Positions 52,946 to 61,924 of a DNA stretch of 64,000 nucleotides are shown here, piece by piece. This stretch comes from CAVQCX01 sp963775335 (GTDB taxonomy: Bacteria > Pseudomonadota > Gammaproteobacteria > Chromatiales > Chromatiaceae): assembly GCA_963775335.1 (NCBI GenBank), contig CAVZIJ010000003.1, positions 1,302,001 through 1,366,000 on the forward strand. The letters are read 5' to 3'. The notes beneath the pieces were generated by a model. The model worked only from the letters and a program-made list of their open reading frames with translations. It was not told the DNA's origin and searched no databases. The stretch's first letter is position 1. Each line of letters begins with the position of its first letter. The translations under genes and the position numbers were made by a program.

Positions 52946-53551
52946 CTACAGCGGCCGACCGTTGGCTCCAGGGGGCGCGGAATCGGGGCGCGGTGCCTTG
53001 CCCACCTCTTCGATCAGCTCTTCCATGCGCGCACGCACGGCCGGCTCGTCCCAAGTCATCTCCCCTTCAGCTCGGTATCGCACTCGGCCCTGGGCATCGA
53101 CCAGGAAACTCGCCGGTACGATATCCACGCCCCATTCGCGCGAGCCATCCCCTGCCCTGTCGATCAGGAAATCCAGGCTCAGACCGCGTTGATCCCTGAA
53201 ATGCCGGATTCTAAGCCGACTCTCGCCAAGGTTGACCATGACCACGCTGAAGGGCTTTCCCGCGAGACTGTCCTGCAACCGTTGCAGGCGCGGCATCTCC
53301 GCCACACAGGGCCCGCACCAGCTACCCCAGAAATTGATCAGGACCACCCGGCCTTGGTACTCGGACAGACGATGTCCATGCCCGGCGAGATCCTCCAGGT
53401 CGAGCACCGGGGCAAGCGGCGCGCCGGGCACCACTTCGAGGTCATTGGCCGTACAGGGAGAAACCGCCAGCGCAAGGGCCAGCGCCACTCCCACAATGCC
53501 CGCTGGTCGCCGAAACCGATTACGAGCCTGGCCAATCCGGGCGATCAGCAT
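52946..53551 (-). CDS. TlpA-family periplasmic thiol:disulfide oxidoreductase
   Basis: A 201-residue thioredoxin-fold protein with a signal anchor (AGIVGVALALALAVSPCTA) and active site WCGPC (Cys79, Cys82) in VVLINFWGSWCGPCVAEMP, plus a cis-Pro region VDIVPASFLVD. Family members reduce apocytochrome c or other periplasmic thiols. It converges on the nine-haem cytochrome gene, whose CxxCH cysteines need reduction before haem attachment; a functional link is plausible but inferred. Confidence 0.9.
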   Translation of the reverse strand: MLIARIGQARNRFRRPAGIVGVALALALAVSPCTANDLEVVPGAPLAPVLDLEDLAGHGHRLSEYQGRVVLINFWGSWCGPCVAEMPRLQRLQDSLAGKPFSVVMVNLGESRLRIRHFRDQRGLSLDFLIDRAGDGSREWGVDIVPASFLVDAQGRVRYRAEGEMTWDEPAVRARMEELIEEVGKAPRPDSAPPGANGRPL

Positions 53552-53709
53552 GGAATGACTCCCACATTGTCTGGCCTGCCATAGTAGCGGCGCCACCCGG
53601 CCCACACCATCCACCGCTGCCGCGTCCACCCCTTCCCTCGGCCCCATCGCGAAGCCGACCCGCACCGGATAGACTTGCTCCCCTTTCTGTCGGGGGGCGT
53701 CTTTCGTCC

Positions 53710-54453
53710 GTGGACACTGTCGAATTCCTGCTCGCCGGCTCAGCGATCCTTCTGGCCTATCTGGTCCGCGGGGTCACGGGCTTCGGGTCTGCCTTGATTG
53801 CCGTCCCCCTGCTCGCCCAGTTCGTGCCCCTGGTCCTGGTAGTGCCCTGGATCTCTGTCATGGACCTATTCGCCGCACTGGCGTTGACCCGTTCCGGCAT
53901 CAAGGGTGAACAAGTGCGCTGGGACGAGATCGGTTGGCTCCTGCCGGCGGCCGCGGCGGGGATCTTCTGCGGAATCCGCCTGCTGGTCAGGCTCGAGCGC
54001 GGACCGATGCTGCTCGCCCTGGGGCTCCTCGTATTGGCCTTCGGGTTGCGCCAGCTACTGGGGCTTCACGGAGAGCGGCGGGTGTCGCGCTGGTGGGCAC
54101 TGCCGGCGGGCGTGCTCGGCGGCGGCATCGGCGCCGTGTTCTCCACCGGTGGCCCACCGTTCGTGATCTATCTCAGTCACCGACTGCGGGACAAGTCCGA
54201 GATGCGCTCCACGCTGTCCGGCCTGTTCCTCATCGAGGGCTCGATGCGCGTCATCGGTCTGGGAATCGCGGGGCTGCTGTTCCAGCCCGAGATCGGGTGG
54301 TACCTGCTCGCAGGCACCCCACTGATGGCGGCCGGGCTTTGGGCCGGCCACCACGTCCACCTCGGCTTGACCCGCCAGCAGATGGGGATGGCCGTCGGCG
54401 CCGTGCTGATCGGCACCGGCGGCTCGCTGCTCTGGCGCGTCCTTGCGCCCTGA
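53710..54453 (+). CDS. TauE/SafE family membrane permease
   Basis: A 247-residue protein with about eight helices and GTG as start. The first half has LVRGVTGFGSALIAVPLL and the second half GVLGGGIGAVFSTGGPPFVIYL, the duplicated DUF81 motifs. It is of a different subtype from the protein at 19687-20448. Substrate unknown; organic or inorganic sulfur anions are typical of the family. It converges with the EamA gene, ten bases apart. Confidence 0.88.
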   Translation: MDTVEFLLAGSAILLAYLVRGVTGFGSALIAVPLLAQFVPLVLVVPWISVMDLFAALALTRSGIKGEQVRWDEIGWLLPAAAAGIFCGIRLLVRLERGPMLLALGLLVLAFGLRQLLGLHGERRVSRWWALPAGVLGGGIGAVFSTGGPPFVIYLSHRLRDKSEMRSTLSGLFLIEGSMRVIGLGIAGLLFQPEIGWYLLAGTPLMAAGLWAGHHVHLGLTRQQMGMAVGAVLIGTGGSLLWRVLAP

Positions 54454-54463
54454 GGACCGCCGT

Positions 54464-55345
54464 TCAGTCCAACACGCGCCGCCAGGCCCGGGCGCCCCAT
54501 TGATAGAGCCCGAGACCACTGAGAATCAACGCAGCCCCGAGGTATGCCGAGAGGCTCACCGGCTCGCCGTTGAGCAGATGCCCCAACATCAGCGCGACGA
54601 CCGGCGTGATCAAAGTGATCAACGCCACCCGCGCTGCCTCGAGGTGGCGCAACACAAAGAAATACATGGCGAAGCCGAGCACCGACCCGAACAGAGCGAG
54701 ATACCCGATAGACAGTTGAGCCCGGAGCGGCAGGCTGGTGGGCGGCACCCCGTCCACGAAGAGCCAGGTCGTCAGGAACAACGGCGCCGCCACCCAGAGC
54801 CCCCCGGTCGTCACTGCCAAGCCATGCAGCCCTGAATTGAGCCGCTTGACCCATACGGCGCTGGCCGAGTGGAAGCTCACCGCCGCGAGCATACCAAGCA
54901 GACCATTGACCGCCCCTGGGCCCAGCGCAAGCCCCGCGCGAAAGACGACCACGAGCCCTGCGAGCCCGATCAGGATCCCGATCAATCGGTCCGGGGAGAA
55001 GGCCCGCTCACCGAGCCAGAAGCTCGCCATGGCCCCGGTGATAAGCGGCGCGACACCGAAGATCACCGACATCCACCCCGAAGGGATGTACTGGGAAGAC
55101 CAGTAGACGCACAGCATGGCCGCGTAGATCCCCAGACCGGCGGCGAGATAGGTGTGCCGTGCAGCGCGGTGGCGCGGGAGCGCCACCCGTAAGAGCCCGT
55201 GGGCCAGAGCCGCGAACAAGGCCCCTAGGACCATACGAGCGGTCACCCCGAACAGAAATCCGCCGCCTTGGCCGCTCCATTGGATCGCGAGCGGGGTAGT
55301 CGACCATATGACAATGATGCCCAGGTAGGCGGCGGGCACGGACAC
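54464..55345 (-). CDS. EamA/DMT-type transporter
   Basis: A 293-residue protein with ten hydrophobic helices in two EamA repeats (VPAAYLGIIVIWSTTPLAI ... and LLGMLAAVSFHSASAVWVKR ... LEAARVALITLITPVVALMLG). It likely exports amino acids or other metabolites. The start is a GTG at 55345 behind GAGGAGA; the longer frame would read through a terminator-like hairpin immediately upstream, which supports this start and suggests leader control. Confidence 0.88.
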   Translation of the reverse strand: MSVPAAYLGIIVIWSTTPLAIQWSGQGGGFLFGVTARMVLGALFAALAHGLLRVALPRHRAARHTYLAAGLGIYAAMLCVYWSSQYIPSGWMSVIFGVAPLITGAMASFWLGERAFSPDRLIGILIGLAGLVVVFRAGLALGPGAVNGLLGMLAAVSFHSASAVWVKRLNSGLHGLAVTTGGLWVAAPLFLTTWLFVDGVPPTSLPLRAQLSIGYLALFGSVLGFAMYFFVLRHLEAARVALITLITPVVALMLGHLLNGEPVSLSAYLGAALILSGLGLYQWGARAWRRVLD

Positions 55346-55373
55346 TGCAATTCTCCTCGTCAGTCGGAAAAAC

Positions 55374-55404
55374 AAAAAAGGCCACAAGTCGGGGACCTGT
55401 GGCC
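55374..55404 (-). terminator. Terminator-like hairpin in the EamA leader (possible attenuator)
   Basis: On the minus strand GGCCACAGGTC pairs with GACTTGTGGCC around CCC (one G-U pair) and is followed by TTTTTTG. It lies about 28 bases before the EamA GTG and after a short open frame. Either it ends the small upstream gene or it is an attenuator controlling the transporter. Confidence 0.7.
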
Positions 55405-55432
55405 TCTGGAACAACCTGGGATCCTGGCAAGC

Positions 55433-55537
55433 TTACGACGCTTCGAGCAATCCCCCGTCCCGGCACACAGGCACGCCGGCCTCGCGCCAGCGGCGCAGCC
55501 CGTGCATGGGTACTCGGAATTTGAAGCTCTGGATCAT
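55433..55537 (-). CDS. Short leader or orphan peptide upstream of the EamA hairpin
   Basis: A 34-residue frame MIQSFKFRVPMHGLRRWREA, continuing GVPVCRDGG to EAS and TAA, which ends 28 bases before the hairpin. It has no run of one regulatory amino acid. It could be a leader peptide, or the remnant of a small gene that uses the hairpin as terminator. Confidence 0.35.
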   Translation of the reverse strand: MIQSFKFRVPMHGLRRWREAGVPVCRDGGLLEAS

Positions 55538-55592
55538 GGCGCCAGTGTCGGTGCGAGGCGCCGGTGTTGTCAACCCCGCTCCCGTGCGCTGG

Positions 55593-56705
55593 TCATGCGA
55601 CAACGCGATTGCGCCCGGCGGCCTTGGCGGCATAGAGCGCCCGGTCGGCTGCCGCGACCAGCACCGAGGGCGCGCTCCCGTGCTCGGGGATCACGGCAGC
55701 CACCCCGATGCTCAGCGTCACCCGGTCCGAGACCGGGGAGTCCGGGTGGGGGAGCCCCAGCTGAACGATCGCCTCTTGTATGGCGAGCGCGACCATGTGC
55801 GCGCGCTCGAGGTCGGTGTTCGGCAGCATCCCGACCAACTCCTCGCCCCCGTAGCGCGCCAGCTGGTCGCCCGGTCGACGCAGCGCTGCCTCGACCGTGC
55901 GGGCGACGGCGCGCAGGCACTCGTCACCGCCCGGATGCCCATACTTGTCGTTGTAGCGCTTGAAATGGTCAACGTCCATCATGAGCAGAGCCAGCGGCGT
56001 GCCCTCGCGCGCGGCGCGGCGCCATTCCCGGTCCAGAGCTTCGTCGAAGCTCATACGATTGGCGATGCCGAGCAGGCCGTCGGTGCGCGACGCCCGCTCC
56101 AGCAGCCGATTGGAGAGTTCCAGCGCTTCGGTCCGCTCGGCAACGCGCTGCTCGAGCAGGCGGTTGGTGTCGGCCAGGTCACGGTTCTGTTGCGACAGCA
56201 CCCGATAGAGACTGCTGAGCGCGCCCAGAAGCGCCGCGGTGGCGCCTTCCCTGGGCGCTTCTTCGAGATCGAATGCCTCCGCGGCGGAGACACCCGCTTG
56301 GATCCGCGCCAGCTGCCGAGCCATCGCCTGGTCCTCGCCGAGGATGTGAAAGCTGAGCCAGGCCACCAGGAACTCGTGCAGGACGGCCAGAGGCGAGGCA
56401 ACCGCGTTGCGCGACGCCCACATGCTCGATAGCTGTTCGGTGAAGTAGCGATGGGATTGGCGGTGACGCTGGAAGTGGCGCGGGTCCAGTCGGACCTGCG
56501 CCATCAGCCGCTCCTCTTCGGAGAAGTGGTACTGGGCATAGGCGGTCAGCTCGACGAAAAGCTGCTCGCACAACCCGGTGACGCCAGGCTCCCCGAGCAA
56601 GACCGCGTCGCCGAGGCCGTTGATGAGATTGACCAGATGGTGGTGCTGCTCGTCGACCTTGTGCAGCCCGGTGACGAAGCACCCGTCCCAATGGAAGGCT
56701 CGCAT
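55593..56705 (-). CDS. Haemerythrin-GGDEF diguanylate cyclase
   Basis: A 370-residue soluble protein. Residues 1-130 form a bacteriohaemerythrin domain with the iron-ligand pattern (DEQHHHLVNLIN, YHFSEEERLM, HRQSHRYF, FHILGED). A coiled-coil linker follows (NRDLADTNRLLEQRVAERTE), then a GGDEF domain with the active GGEEL at 286-290 and an RxxD inhibitory site at 277-280. It should make cyclic di-GMP in response to oxygen or redox state via the di-iron site, with product inhibition. It is a single gene, leftward. Confidence 0.93.
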   Translation of the reverse strand: MRAFHWDGCFVTGLHKVDEQHHHLVNLINGLGDAVLLGEPGVTGLCEQLFVELTAYAQYHFSEEERLMAQVRLDPRHFQRHRQSHRYFTEQLSSMWASRNAVASPLAVLHEFLVAWLSFHILGEDQAMARQLARIQAGVSAAEAFDLEEAPREGATAALLGALSSLYRVLSQQNRDLADTNRLLEQRVAERTEALELSNRLLERASRTDGLLGIANRMSFDEALDREWRRAAREGTPLALLMMDVDHFKRYNDKYGHPGGDECLRAVARTVEAALRRPGDQLARYGGEELVGMLPNTDLERAHMVALAIQEAIVQLGLPHPDSPVSDRVTLSIGVAAVIPEHGSAPSVLVAAADRALYAAKAAGRNRVVA

Positions 56706-56992
56706 GCCCGACGTTCTCTACTGGTGCCGGTGTCCGGCTCCACCTCGATGAGGGGCCCCCGCGGCGTCTCCCGAGCATGGCAGGTGACCCGGATGCTCTG
56801 CGTGGGAATTCCGGCTTCCCCCGAGCGTTTACCGGGGCATTGTAGCGCAACCCGCACGCAGGGTGTCGCCGTCGATCCTTCGGTTTCCAAGCCCGCCAAC
56901 GCACGGGGCACGCCCGACGCCTCGACCCACCCAGGGTCCGTCACACCGGGCGCGCCCAGTCCCCGACTCCTGTCTGTGCGGAAGCCGACCGC

Positions 56993-57181
56993 CTAAGCCG
57001 CCTTCCCCATCACGGCGGCGTCTTTGACCTCCATCAGCCTGCCGCTCTTCACGTCGAAGAGATAGCCATAGATCGGGATGTCCTTGGGCACCAGAGGATG
57101 GTGCCGGATGCGCTCCACGTCCTCCACGACGCTTTGCGCATTGTCCCGGATGGTCAGCCAATCTATGTCATCGCCCTCCAT
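56993..57181 (-). pseudogene. C-terminal remnant of a beta-carbonic anhydrase
   Basis: Reads DIDWLTIRDNAQSVVEDVER, then IRHHPLVPKDIPIYGYLFDV and KSGRLMEVKDAA before the stop. This is the conserved C-terminal helix and strand of beta-carbonic anhydrases of the type with IRxHPLVP and PIYGYxxDVxTGxL. The zinc-binding part (CxDSR, HxxC) is missing. About 60 codons survive. Confidence 0.7.
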
Positions 57182-57472
57182 GGAGCCCGGTCTCTCACCG
57201 GGGTGTGACAGCAATCGCGCGCCCGCGTACTGTGCTGCGTAAATCGCCGGACCAGGTGCGCACGGCTCGAGCCGGCACCGGAGCGACCGACGACTCAAGG
57301 AAAGGCCGTGCTGCGCGTGAGCCGGACTGGGACCCTTGCATGAACGAATGACCGGAGGAAAGGGTCAGACGTGATACGGGTGATAGACCCCAACGCGCTT
57401 GCCTCTGTCGCGCCGGCGCAGACCCCGGGGTGCCCAGGCGCCGAAGGCGCCCGATCGCCGGAAGGACCGCGC

Positions 57473-58879
57473 ATGACAGACGAAGCATCCGCCTCCACTG
57501 CCGAAACCGCACCCATAAATCTCGAGAGCGAGCTTCAGCGCCTGTCGAGCGGCCGCGAGGGACTCTCCAGCCAGGAGGCGGCCCGGCGCTTGGCGCAACA
57601 TGGCGCCAACGCCCTGGTGGAGAAACGGGTCAGCCCCCTGCTGAAGCTGCTGCGCTACTTCTGGGGACCCATCCCGTGGATGATCGAGGTGGCATCACTG
57701 CTCTCGGCGGTGGTGGGGGACTGGGCCGACTTTGGCATCATCCTCGTACTACTGGTGTTCAACGGCGCAGTGGGGTTCTGGCAGGAGCTCCAGGCCGGTA
57801 ATGCCATCGAGCAGCTGAAGAAGAATCTCGCCCTGAAGGCCCGGGTGTTGCGCGACGGCCGCTGGCAGGAACGCCTCGCCAGCGAGCTGGTTCCGGGTGA
57901 TGTGATCCGGGTTCGCCTGGGCGACATCATCCCCGCCGACGCCCTGCTGCTGGACGGAGACTACCTGAGCATCGACCAGTCGGCCCTCACCGGCGAATCC
58001 CTGCCAGTGGACCGAGCGAGCGGCGACCTCGCCTATTCGGGCTCGGTAGCCAAGCAAGGGGAGATGACGGCGCTGGTCGCCGCCACCGGGATGGACACCT
58101 TCTTCGGCAAGACAGCGCACCTGGTCGACACGGCCAAGAGCGTGTCGCACTTCCAGAAGGCCGTGCTGAGCATCGGGGATCACCTCATCTATCTCTCCCT
58201 GGTCCTGGTGGCGATCCTGGTCCTGGTCGGACTTTACCGCGGGGAGGATCTGCTCAAGCTCGGCCAGTTCGCGCTGATCCTGACGGTTGCGGCCATTCCG
58301 GTGGCGATGCCCGCAGTGCTCTCGGTCACCATGGCGATAGGCGCCTTAGTGCTGTCGAAGATGCGGGTGATCGTGTCGCGCCTCGAGGCCATCGAGGAGA
58401 TGGCCGGTATCGACATCCTCTGCTCGGACAAGACCGGTACCCTGACCCAGAACCGCCTGACGCTGGGAGACTCGGTGCGCTTTGCCGCCGCCGACGACCG
58501 CGAGCTTCTGATCGCCGCTGCGCTAGCCTCCCGCGCGGAGAACGGCGACGCGATCGACGCAGCCATCCTCCAGGGACTCGGTGACCCCGCCGCTTTGACG
58601 GCGTACCGGATCGATCACTTCACGCCGTTCGATCCCGTGGGCAAACGCACGGAGGCCCGGGTTAGCGCCAAGGGCCTTGCCCTGACATTCTCCAAAGGGG
58701 CACCGCAGGTCATCGCCGTCCTCGCCGACCTCAAGGGGGAGGAGCGCCAGCGGATGGACGAGCGGGTCGAGCACAACGCCCAGCACGGCCTTCGCTCCCT
58801 GGGCGTGGCCCGCCGCGAGGCCGACGGACCTTGGCAGTTTCTCGGACTGCTCAGCCTCTATGACCCTCCCCGCGTGTAG
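57473..58879 (+). pseudogene. Proton-type P-type ATPase, truncated after 468 residues
   Basis: Plasma-membrane H+-ATPase (P3A-like) with all N-terminal parts: actuator motif LTGESLPV (residues 172-179), the M4 motif IPVAMPAVLSVTMA, and the phosphorylation site SDKTGTLTQNR with Asp319. The nucleotide-binding domain runs to LGLLSLYDPPR and then hits Val-TAG. Intact relatives are about 800 or more residues, so the hinge TGD motif and the last six helices are absent and the product cannot pump. The break falls exactly where prophage-like sequence begins. The start ATG follows GGAAGGA. Confidence 0.88.
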
Positions 58880-59007
58880 CGCCGCGCGATAAATCCGCGC
58901 CTGTTGCACGATAAACGGATTCTAGAAAAATTCAGCTGGCGAAAGGGGCTTTGAAAGCGCTGAAGCTATCTCCTCCGCCAAGTATGAACCTCCGAGGCTC
59001 ATAGGAA

Positions 59008-59090
59008 CCCCGGTCCGCGCGCGCGGCGTGGGGCGCTCTTCAGGCCGCCTCGTGCTGGTGGGCCCCGGTCCGCGCGCGCGGCGTGGGGCG
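59008..59090. repeat. Two identical 28-bp repeats separated by 27 bp
   Basis: Copies at 59008-59035 and 59063-59090 are identical and include GGTCCGCGCGCGCGGCGTGG, whose centre CCGCGCGCGCGG is self-complementary. They lie in a gene-poor strip (58880-59119) between the broken P-type ATPase and the prophage genes. A minus-strand frame across this strip ends MSLGGSYLAEEIASALSKPL, then SPAEFF, perhaps a cut phage gene. Confidence 0.7.
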
Positions 59091-59119
59091 ACGATCTGCC
59101 GCATATATTACCCGCGGGT

Positions 59120-59380
59120 CTAATCCACCCACTCCACTCGCACGGCCGCGCAGGGCCATGGGATGAACGTACCCCCGTCGCCCCATACACCACCGGCCTC
59201 GCGCGCCTGGGCGATGACATCGGCGACCTCTTCGGCGGAGATCAACCGGGGGAAATTAAACCTCAATCCGGGGCTCTGCCACGCGCCGCTCTCATCCATG
59301 AACGAAGCCCCACAGAACATCACGGACCGCGCCCGGGCGCCGGACTTGCGGTAATCACTCAGCTCGACGGTCTCTCCCAT
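59120..59380 (-). CDS. Hypothetical phage protein downstream of the tape measure gene
   Basis: An 86-residue protein, MGETVELSDYRKSGARARSV, with FNFPRLISAEEVADVIAQAR and a final GGTFIPWPCAAVRVEWVD. The ATG has GGGGG upstream and lies 18 bases after the tape measure stop on the same strand. Unknown family; by position it would be a small tail-assembly gene. Confidence 0.6.
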   Translation of the reverse strand: MGETVELSDYRKSGARARSVMFCGASFMDESGAWQSPGLRFNFPRLISAEEVADVIAQAREAGGVWGDGGTFIPWPCAAVRVEWVD

Positions 59381-59397
59381 TCTGGCCCCCAAGTGGT

Positions 59398-61617
59398 TTA
59401 GCTTTGTTGCAGGATGTGCCGGACCGCGCCGGCATTGGATTGAATCACATTCAGCACGGCCCGGGTCCCGGGGGCACTTTGCATGAGATCCGCGGCTAGG
59501 CGTGGGTCAATAGTATTGACGATCTTGAGCTGCAGTGGGCTGTTGCCTCCGTTGGCGCGGTTGCGCGGGTCTGAACGGCTGAGCACCTCTTCGCCGGTCT
59601 GCAGGATCGCCGGGCGCTCGTTGCCCACCAGGGCGCCGGAATGGTAGCGCGGCGCGCCGATGAACAGCGCCGGATCGACGATGCGCGAGCGCCCGCCCTG
59701 GCCGACGATGCCGCCCTCATGGAATACCCCGGCGATCGCGTTGATGCCGGCGCCGACGACGCCGCCGAGCTGGCCGGTGGTCGAGAAGGTCGAGCCGAAC
59801 AGATAGCGCCCGAGCTGCGCGGCCAGGGCCTCGCTGACCATCTTCTGCAGCAGATTGATCCAGAGCTGCTCGATCTGGCCGAACTTGCCCTGGGCGATGT
59901 CGAGGAGCGTGTCGCCGAAGGCGGTCTGGATGTCCTTGGCGGCCTTGACGGCAAACTTGTCCATGTCCGTCGCGGTGCTGTTGGCCTGCTGGCCGGCGGC
60001 GATCAGGGCATCGTGGACCTTGATCGTCGCCTGGGCGTAGGTGTCGGCGCTCAGCTTGCCGAGATCGTAAAGCACGTCGAGCTGAGCGATCTCCCGGGCG
60101 TACTCGCGGGTCGGGTCGACCTGGTCCTTCCACTTCTCGGCCTGCTGGTCCAGCTGCTCGTTGAGCGCCTTGGCGGCCTCGGCCTGGGCCTTGGCCGCTT
60201 CGGCGGCGGCCTTGCTCGCCTCCTCGGCCTGGCGCTGGCTCTCGATGGTGGCGACGAGCGACTGGGCGAGCGCGATCTGGGCCGGCGTGGCATGCTCCAG
60301 GCTGAGCTTGTAGAGGGCGATCTGCTCGCTGTCGAGTCCAAACGTGGCCGCCTGCTCCTTGAGAGCGGCGATCATCGACTGGATATGGCGCTCGCTCTCG
60401 GAGGGACCGGCGGGGGCGGCGATGGATGGGGCGACCGATGCCGAAGTCGGCGCGGCCACGGCGGCCCGCGCCTGCGCCTCGGCGATCTTCCTATTAAGCT
60501 CTTCGAGCTTCGCCTGTTCCGACGATAAATTCATTTTGGCGGCCGCGGCCGGAATACCATACAGATTGTCGATCTCCAGGGAGAGCTTATAGATCTTGCC
60601 CAGGACTTCGGCGCGCTCTTTCTCGAGCTCGACGGCGCTGCGAATCTCGACGTTCTGGCCGGATAGCCAATTGCTCATGTCGTTGAGCTTTTCGGCCGCC
60701 CCGGTGATGAAATCCGAGATCCATTGCGTCGCTCCAGTCGCTTTGTCGAGCTCACCGAGCAGCCGGGTGATGCTGGTGATGAACTGCTGATCGGCCCGGC
60801 CCAAGTTGTTTTGGACCGAGACCATCTCCTGATTGATCTCCGGAGCCTTCGCCAGCAAGGCATCGAAGAAATCTCTGACCAGTATTTTTCCTTCCTTGGC
60901 CGCATTGATGAATGCGCCGGTCGTCATGCCCATCGCCGCAGCGACCTTCTGCAGCATGCCGGGCATGGCATCGATCAGGGAATTAAGCTCCTGGGCCTGG
61001 ACGATTGGCCCGGAGAACAGCTGACCCAGCTGCAGCAGGGCTCCGGAAAGCTGGGCGCCGCTCACCTTATCCAGCTCGGCGAGCTGCTGGATGGCGTTCG
61101 TAACCGTCAGGATCTGATCCGTATTCGCGCCCAGCTCCTGGGCGCTGCGACTCAATGAACGAAACAGAGACACCGTCGCCGAAAGAGCGCTGCCATTGCG
61201 CTGCGCGATCGAATATAGCTGTTCCCAGACCCTGTTCGATTCGGCTTGCGAGGCCGTGACGCGATCGATCTGGCCCTGGAGCTGCAGGTAATCATCCGCC
61301 GTACGCAGCGCCTGCAGCGCGGTGCGTACGGTCAGATAGCCGGCGGCCGCCCTTCCAAGCCGCCTATATCCACCAGCGAGGGCCTCGGTTTGAGCTCCAA
61401 TCCGGCGCAGCTGCTCTCCTGCTCTCTGCCCGTCGTCTCCGAGCTTGCGAAGGGACGCATCCGCTCCGTCGACCGCTCGCTTGGTCTGTTCTCCGGACTT
61501 GCGCCCCTCGTTCGCCAGCATCCGCAGAGCTGCGGCAGCCTTTTTGCTTTCCGCAGCTAAGTTGGTATCGGCCTTGAGATGGACGCCGACATTGAGATCC
61601 CCATCTCCTAGCGCCAT
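59398..61617 (-). CDS. Phage tail tape measure protein
   Basis: A 739-residue protein. The N-terminal tape-measure domain has LKADTNLAAESKKAAAALRM, LQGQIDRVTASQAESNRVWE, NAIQQLAELDKVSGAQLSGA and LNSLIDAMPGMLQKVAAAMG. A long helical middle is rich in Ala/Gln/Glu (EASKAAAEAAKAQAEAAKAL). The end is a lambda-type C-terminus with FHEGGIVGQGG, ERPAILQTGEEVL and DLMQSAPGTRAVLNVIQ. It determines tail length in siphophages and myophages. It is the largest gene of the tail module and shows no break. Confidence 0.92.
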   Translation of the reverse strand: MALGDGDLNVGVHLKADTNLAAESKKAAAALRMLANEGRKSGEQTKRAVDGADASLRKLGDDGQRAGEQLRRIGAQTEALAGGYRRLGRAAAGYLTVRTALQALRTADDYLQLQGQIDRVTASQAESNRVWEQLYSIAQRNGSALSATVSLFRSLSRSAQELGANTDQILTVTNAIQQLAELDKVSGAQLSGALLQLGQLFSGPIVQAQELNSLIDAMPGMLQKVAAAMGMTTGAFINAAKEGKILVRDFFDALLAKAPEINQEMVSVQNNLGRADQQFITSITRLLGELDKATGATQWISDFITGAAEKLNDMSNWLSGQNVEIRSAVELEKERAEVLGKIYKLSLEIDNLYGIPAAAAKMNLSSEQAKLEELNRKIAEAQARAAVAAPTSASVAPSIAAPAGPSESERHIQSMIAALKEQAATFGLDSEQIALYKLSLEHATPAQIALAQSLVATIESQRQAEEASKAAAEAAKAQAEAAKALNEQLDQQAEKWKDQVDPTREYAREIAQLDVLYDLGKLSADTYAQATIKVHDALIAAGQQANSTATDMDKFAVKAAKDIQTAFGDTLLDIAQGKFGQIEQLWINLLQKMVSEALAAQLGRYLFGSTFSTTGQLGGVVGAGINAIAGVFHEGGIVGQGGRSRIVDPALFIGAPRYHSGALVGNERPAILQTGEEVLSRSDPRNRANGGNSPLQLKIVNTIDPRLAADLMQSAPGTRAVLNVIQSNAGAVRHILQQS

Positions 61618-61685
61618 ACGAGGTTGCGCCCCCCCGCGAGCTGAGCCATTCTAGAATTTCCCAATCGGTTTCCGAGGGTTCCGCC

Positions 61686-61916
61686 ATGGACTCCCAAGCG
61701 TTTGAAGGCGCCCTTCTCCTGGGTCTCTTGCTTGTCGTCTATTTCGTTCCGACCCTGGTCGCCATGCTGCGCGAGCATCACCAGACCGCAGCCATCGCAA
61801 TCCTGAACATCTTGCTCGGTTGGACCTTGATCGGCTGGGTCGCAGCATTGGTCTGGTCCGCGACCGCCATCAAGTCGTCGCCCGGCGTCGATGAACTGGT
61901 GACGAAGGGCTCCTGA
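61686..61916 (+). CDS. Superinfection immunity protein (Imm-like)
   Basis: A 76-residue, two-helix membrane protein: LLLGLLLVVYFVPTLVAMLR, HHQTAAIAILNILLGWTLIG and WVAALVWSATA. This is the small superinfection-immunity family related to T4 Imm, thought to block DNA entry by other phages. It is the only gene on the plus strand within the leftward phage module, with its own GAGGG ribosome site, fitting an independently expressed lysogenic-conversion gene. Confidence 0.85.
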   Translation: MDSQAFEGALLLGLLLVVYFVPTLVAMLREHHQTAAIAILNILLGWTLIGWVAALVWSATAIKSSPGVDELVTKGS

Positions 61917-61924
61917 GGCGCCCA

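Noticed and set aside
59008..59090. CRISPR array
   Set aside because: Only two repeats, a spacer of 27 bases rather than the 32-33 usual for repeats of this size, and no cas gene in the window. Kept as an unexplained repeat.
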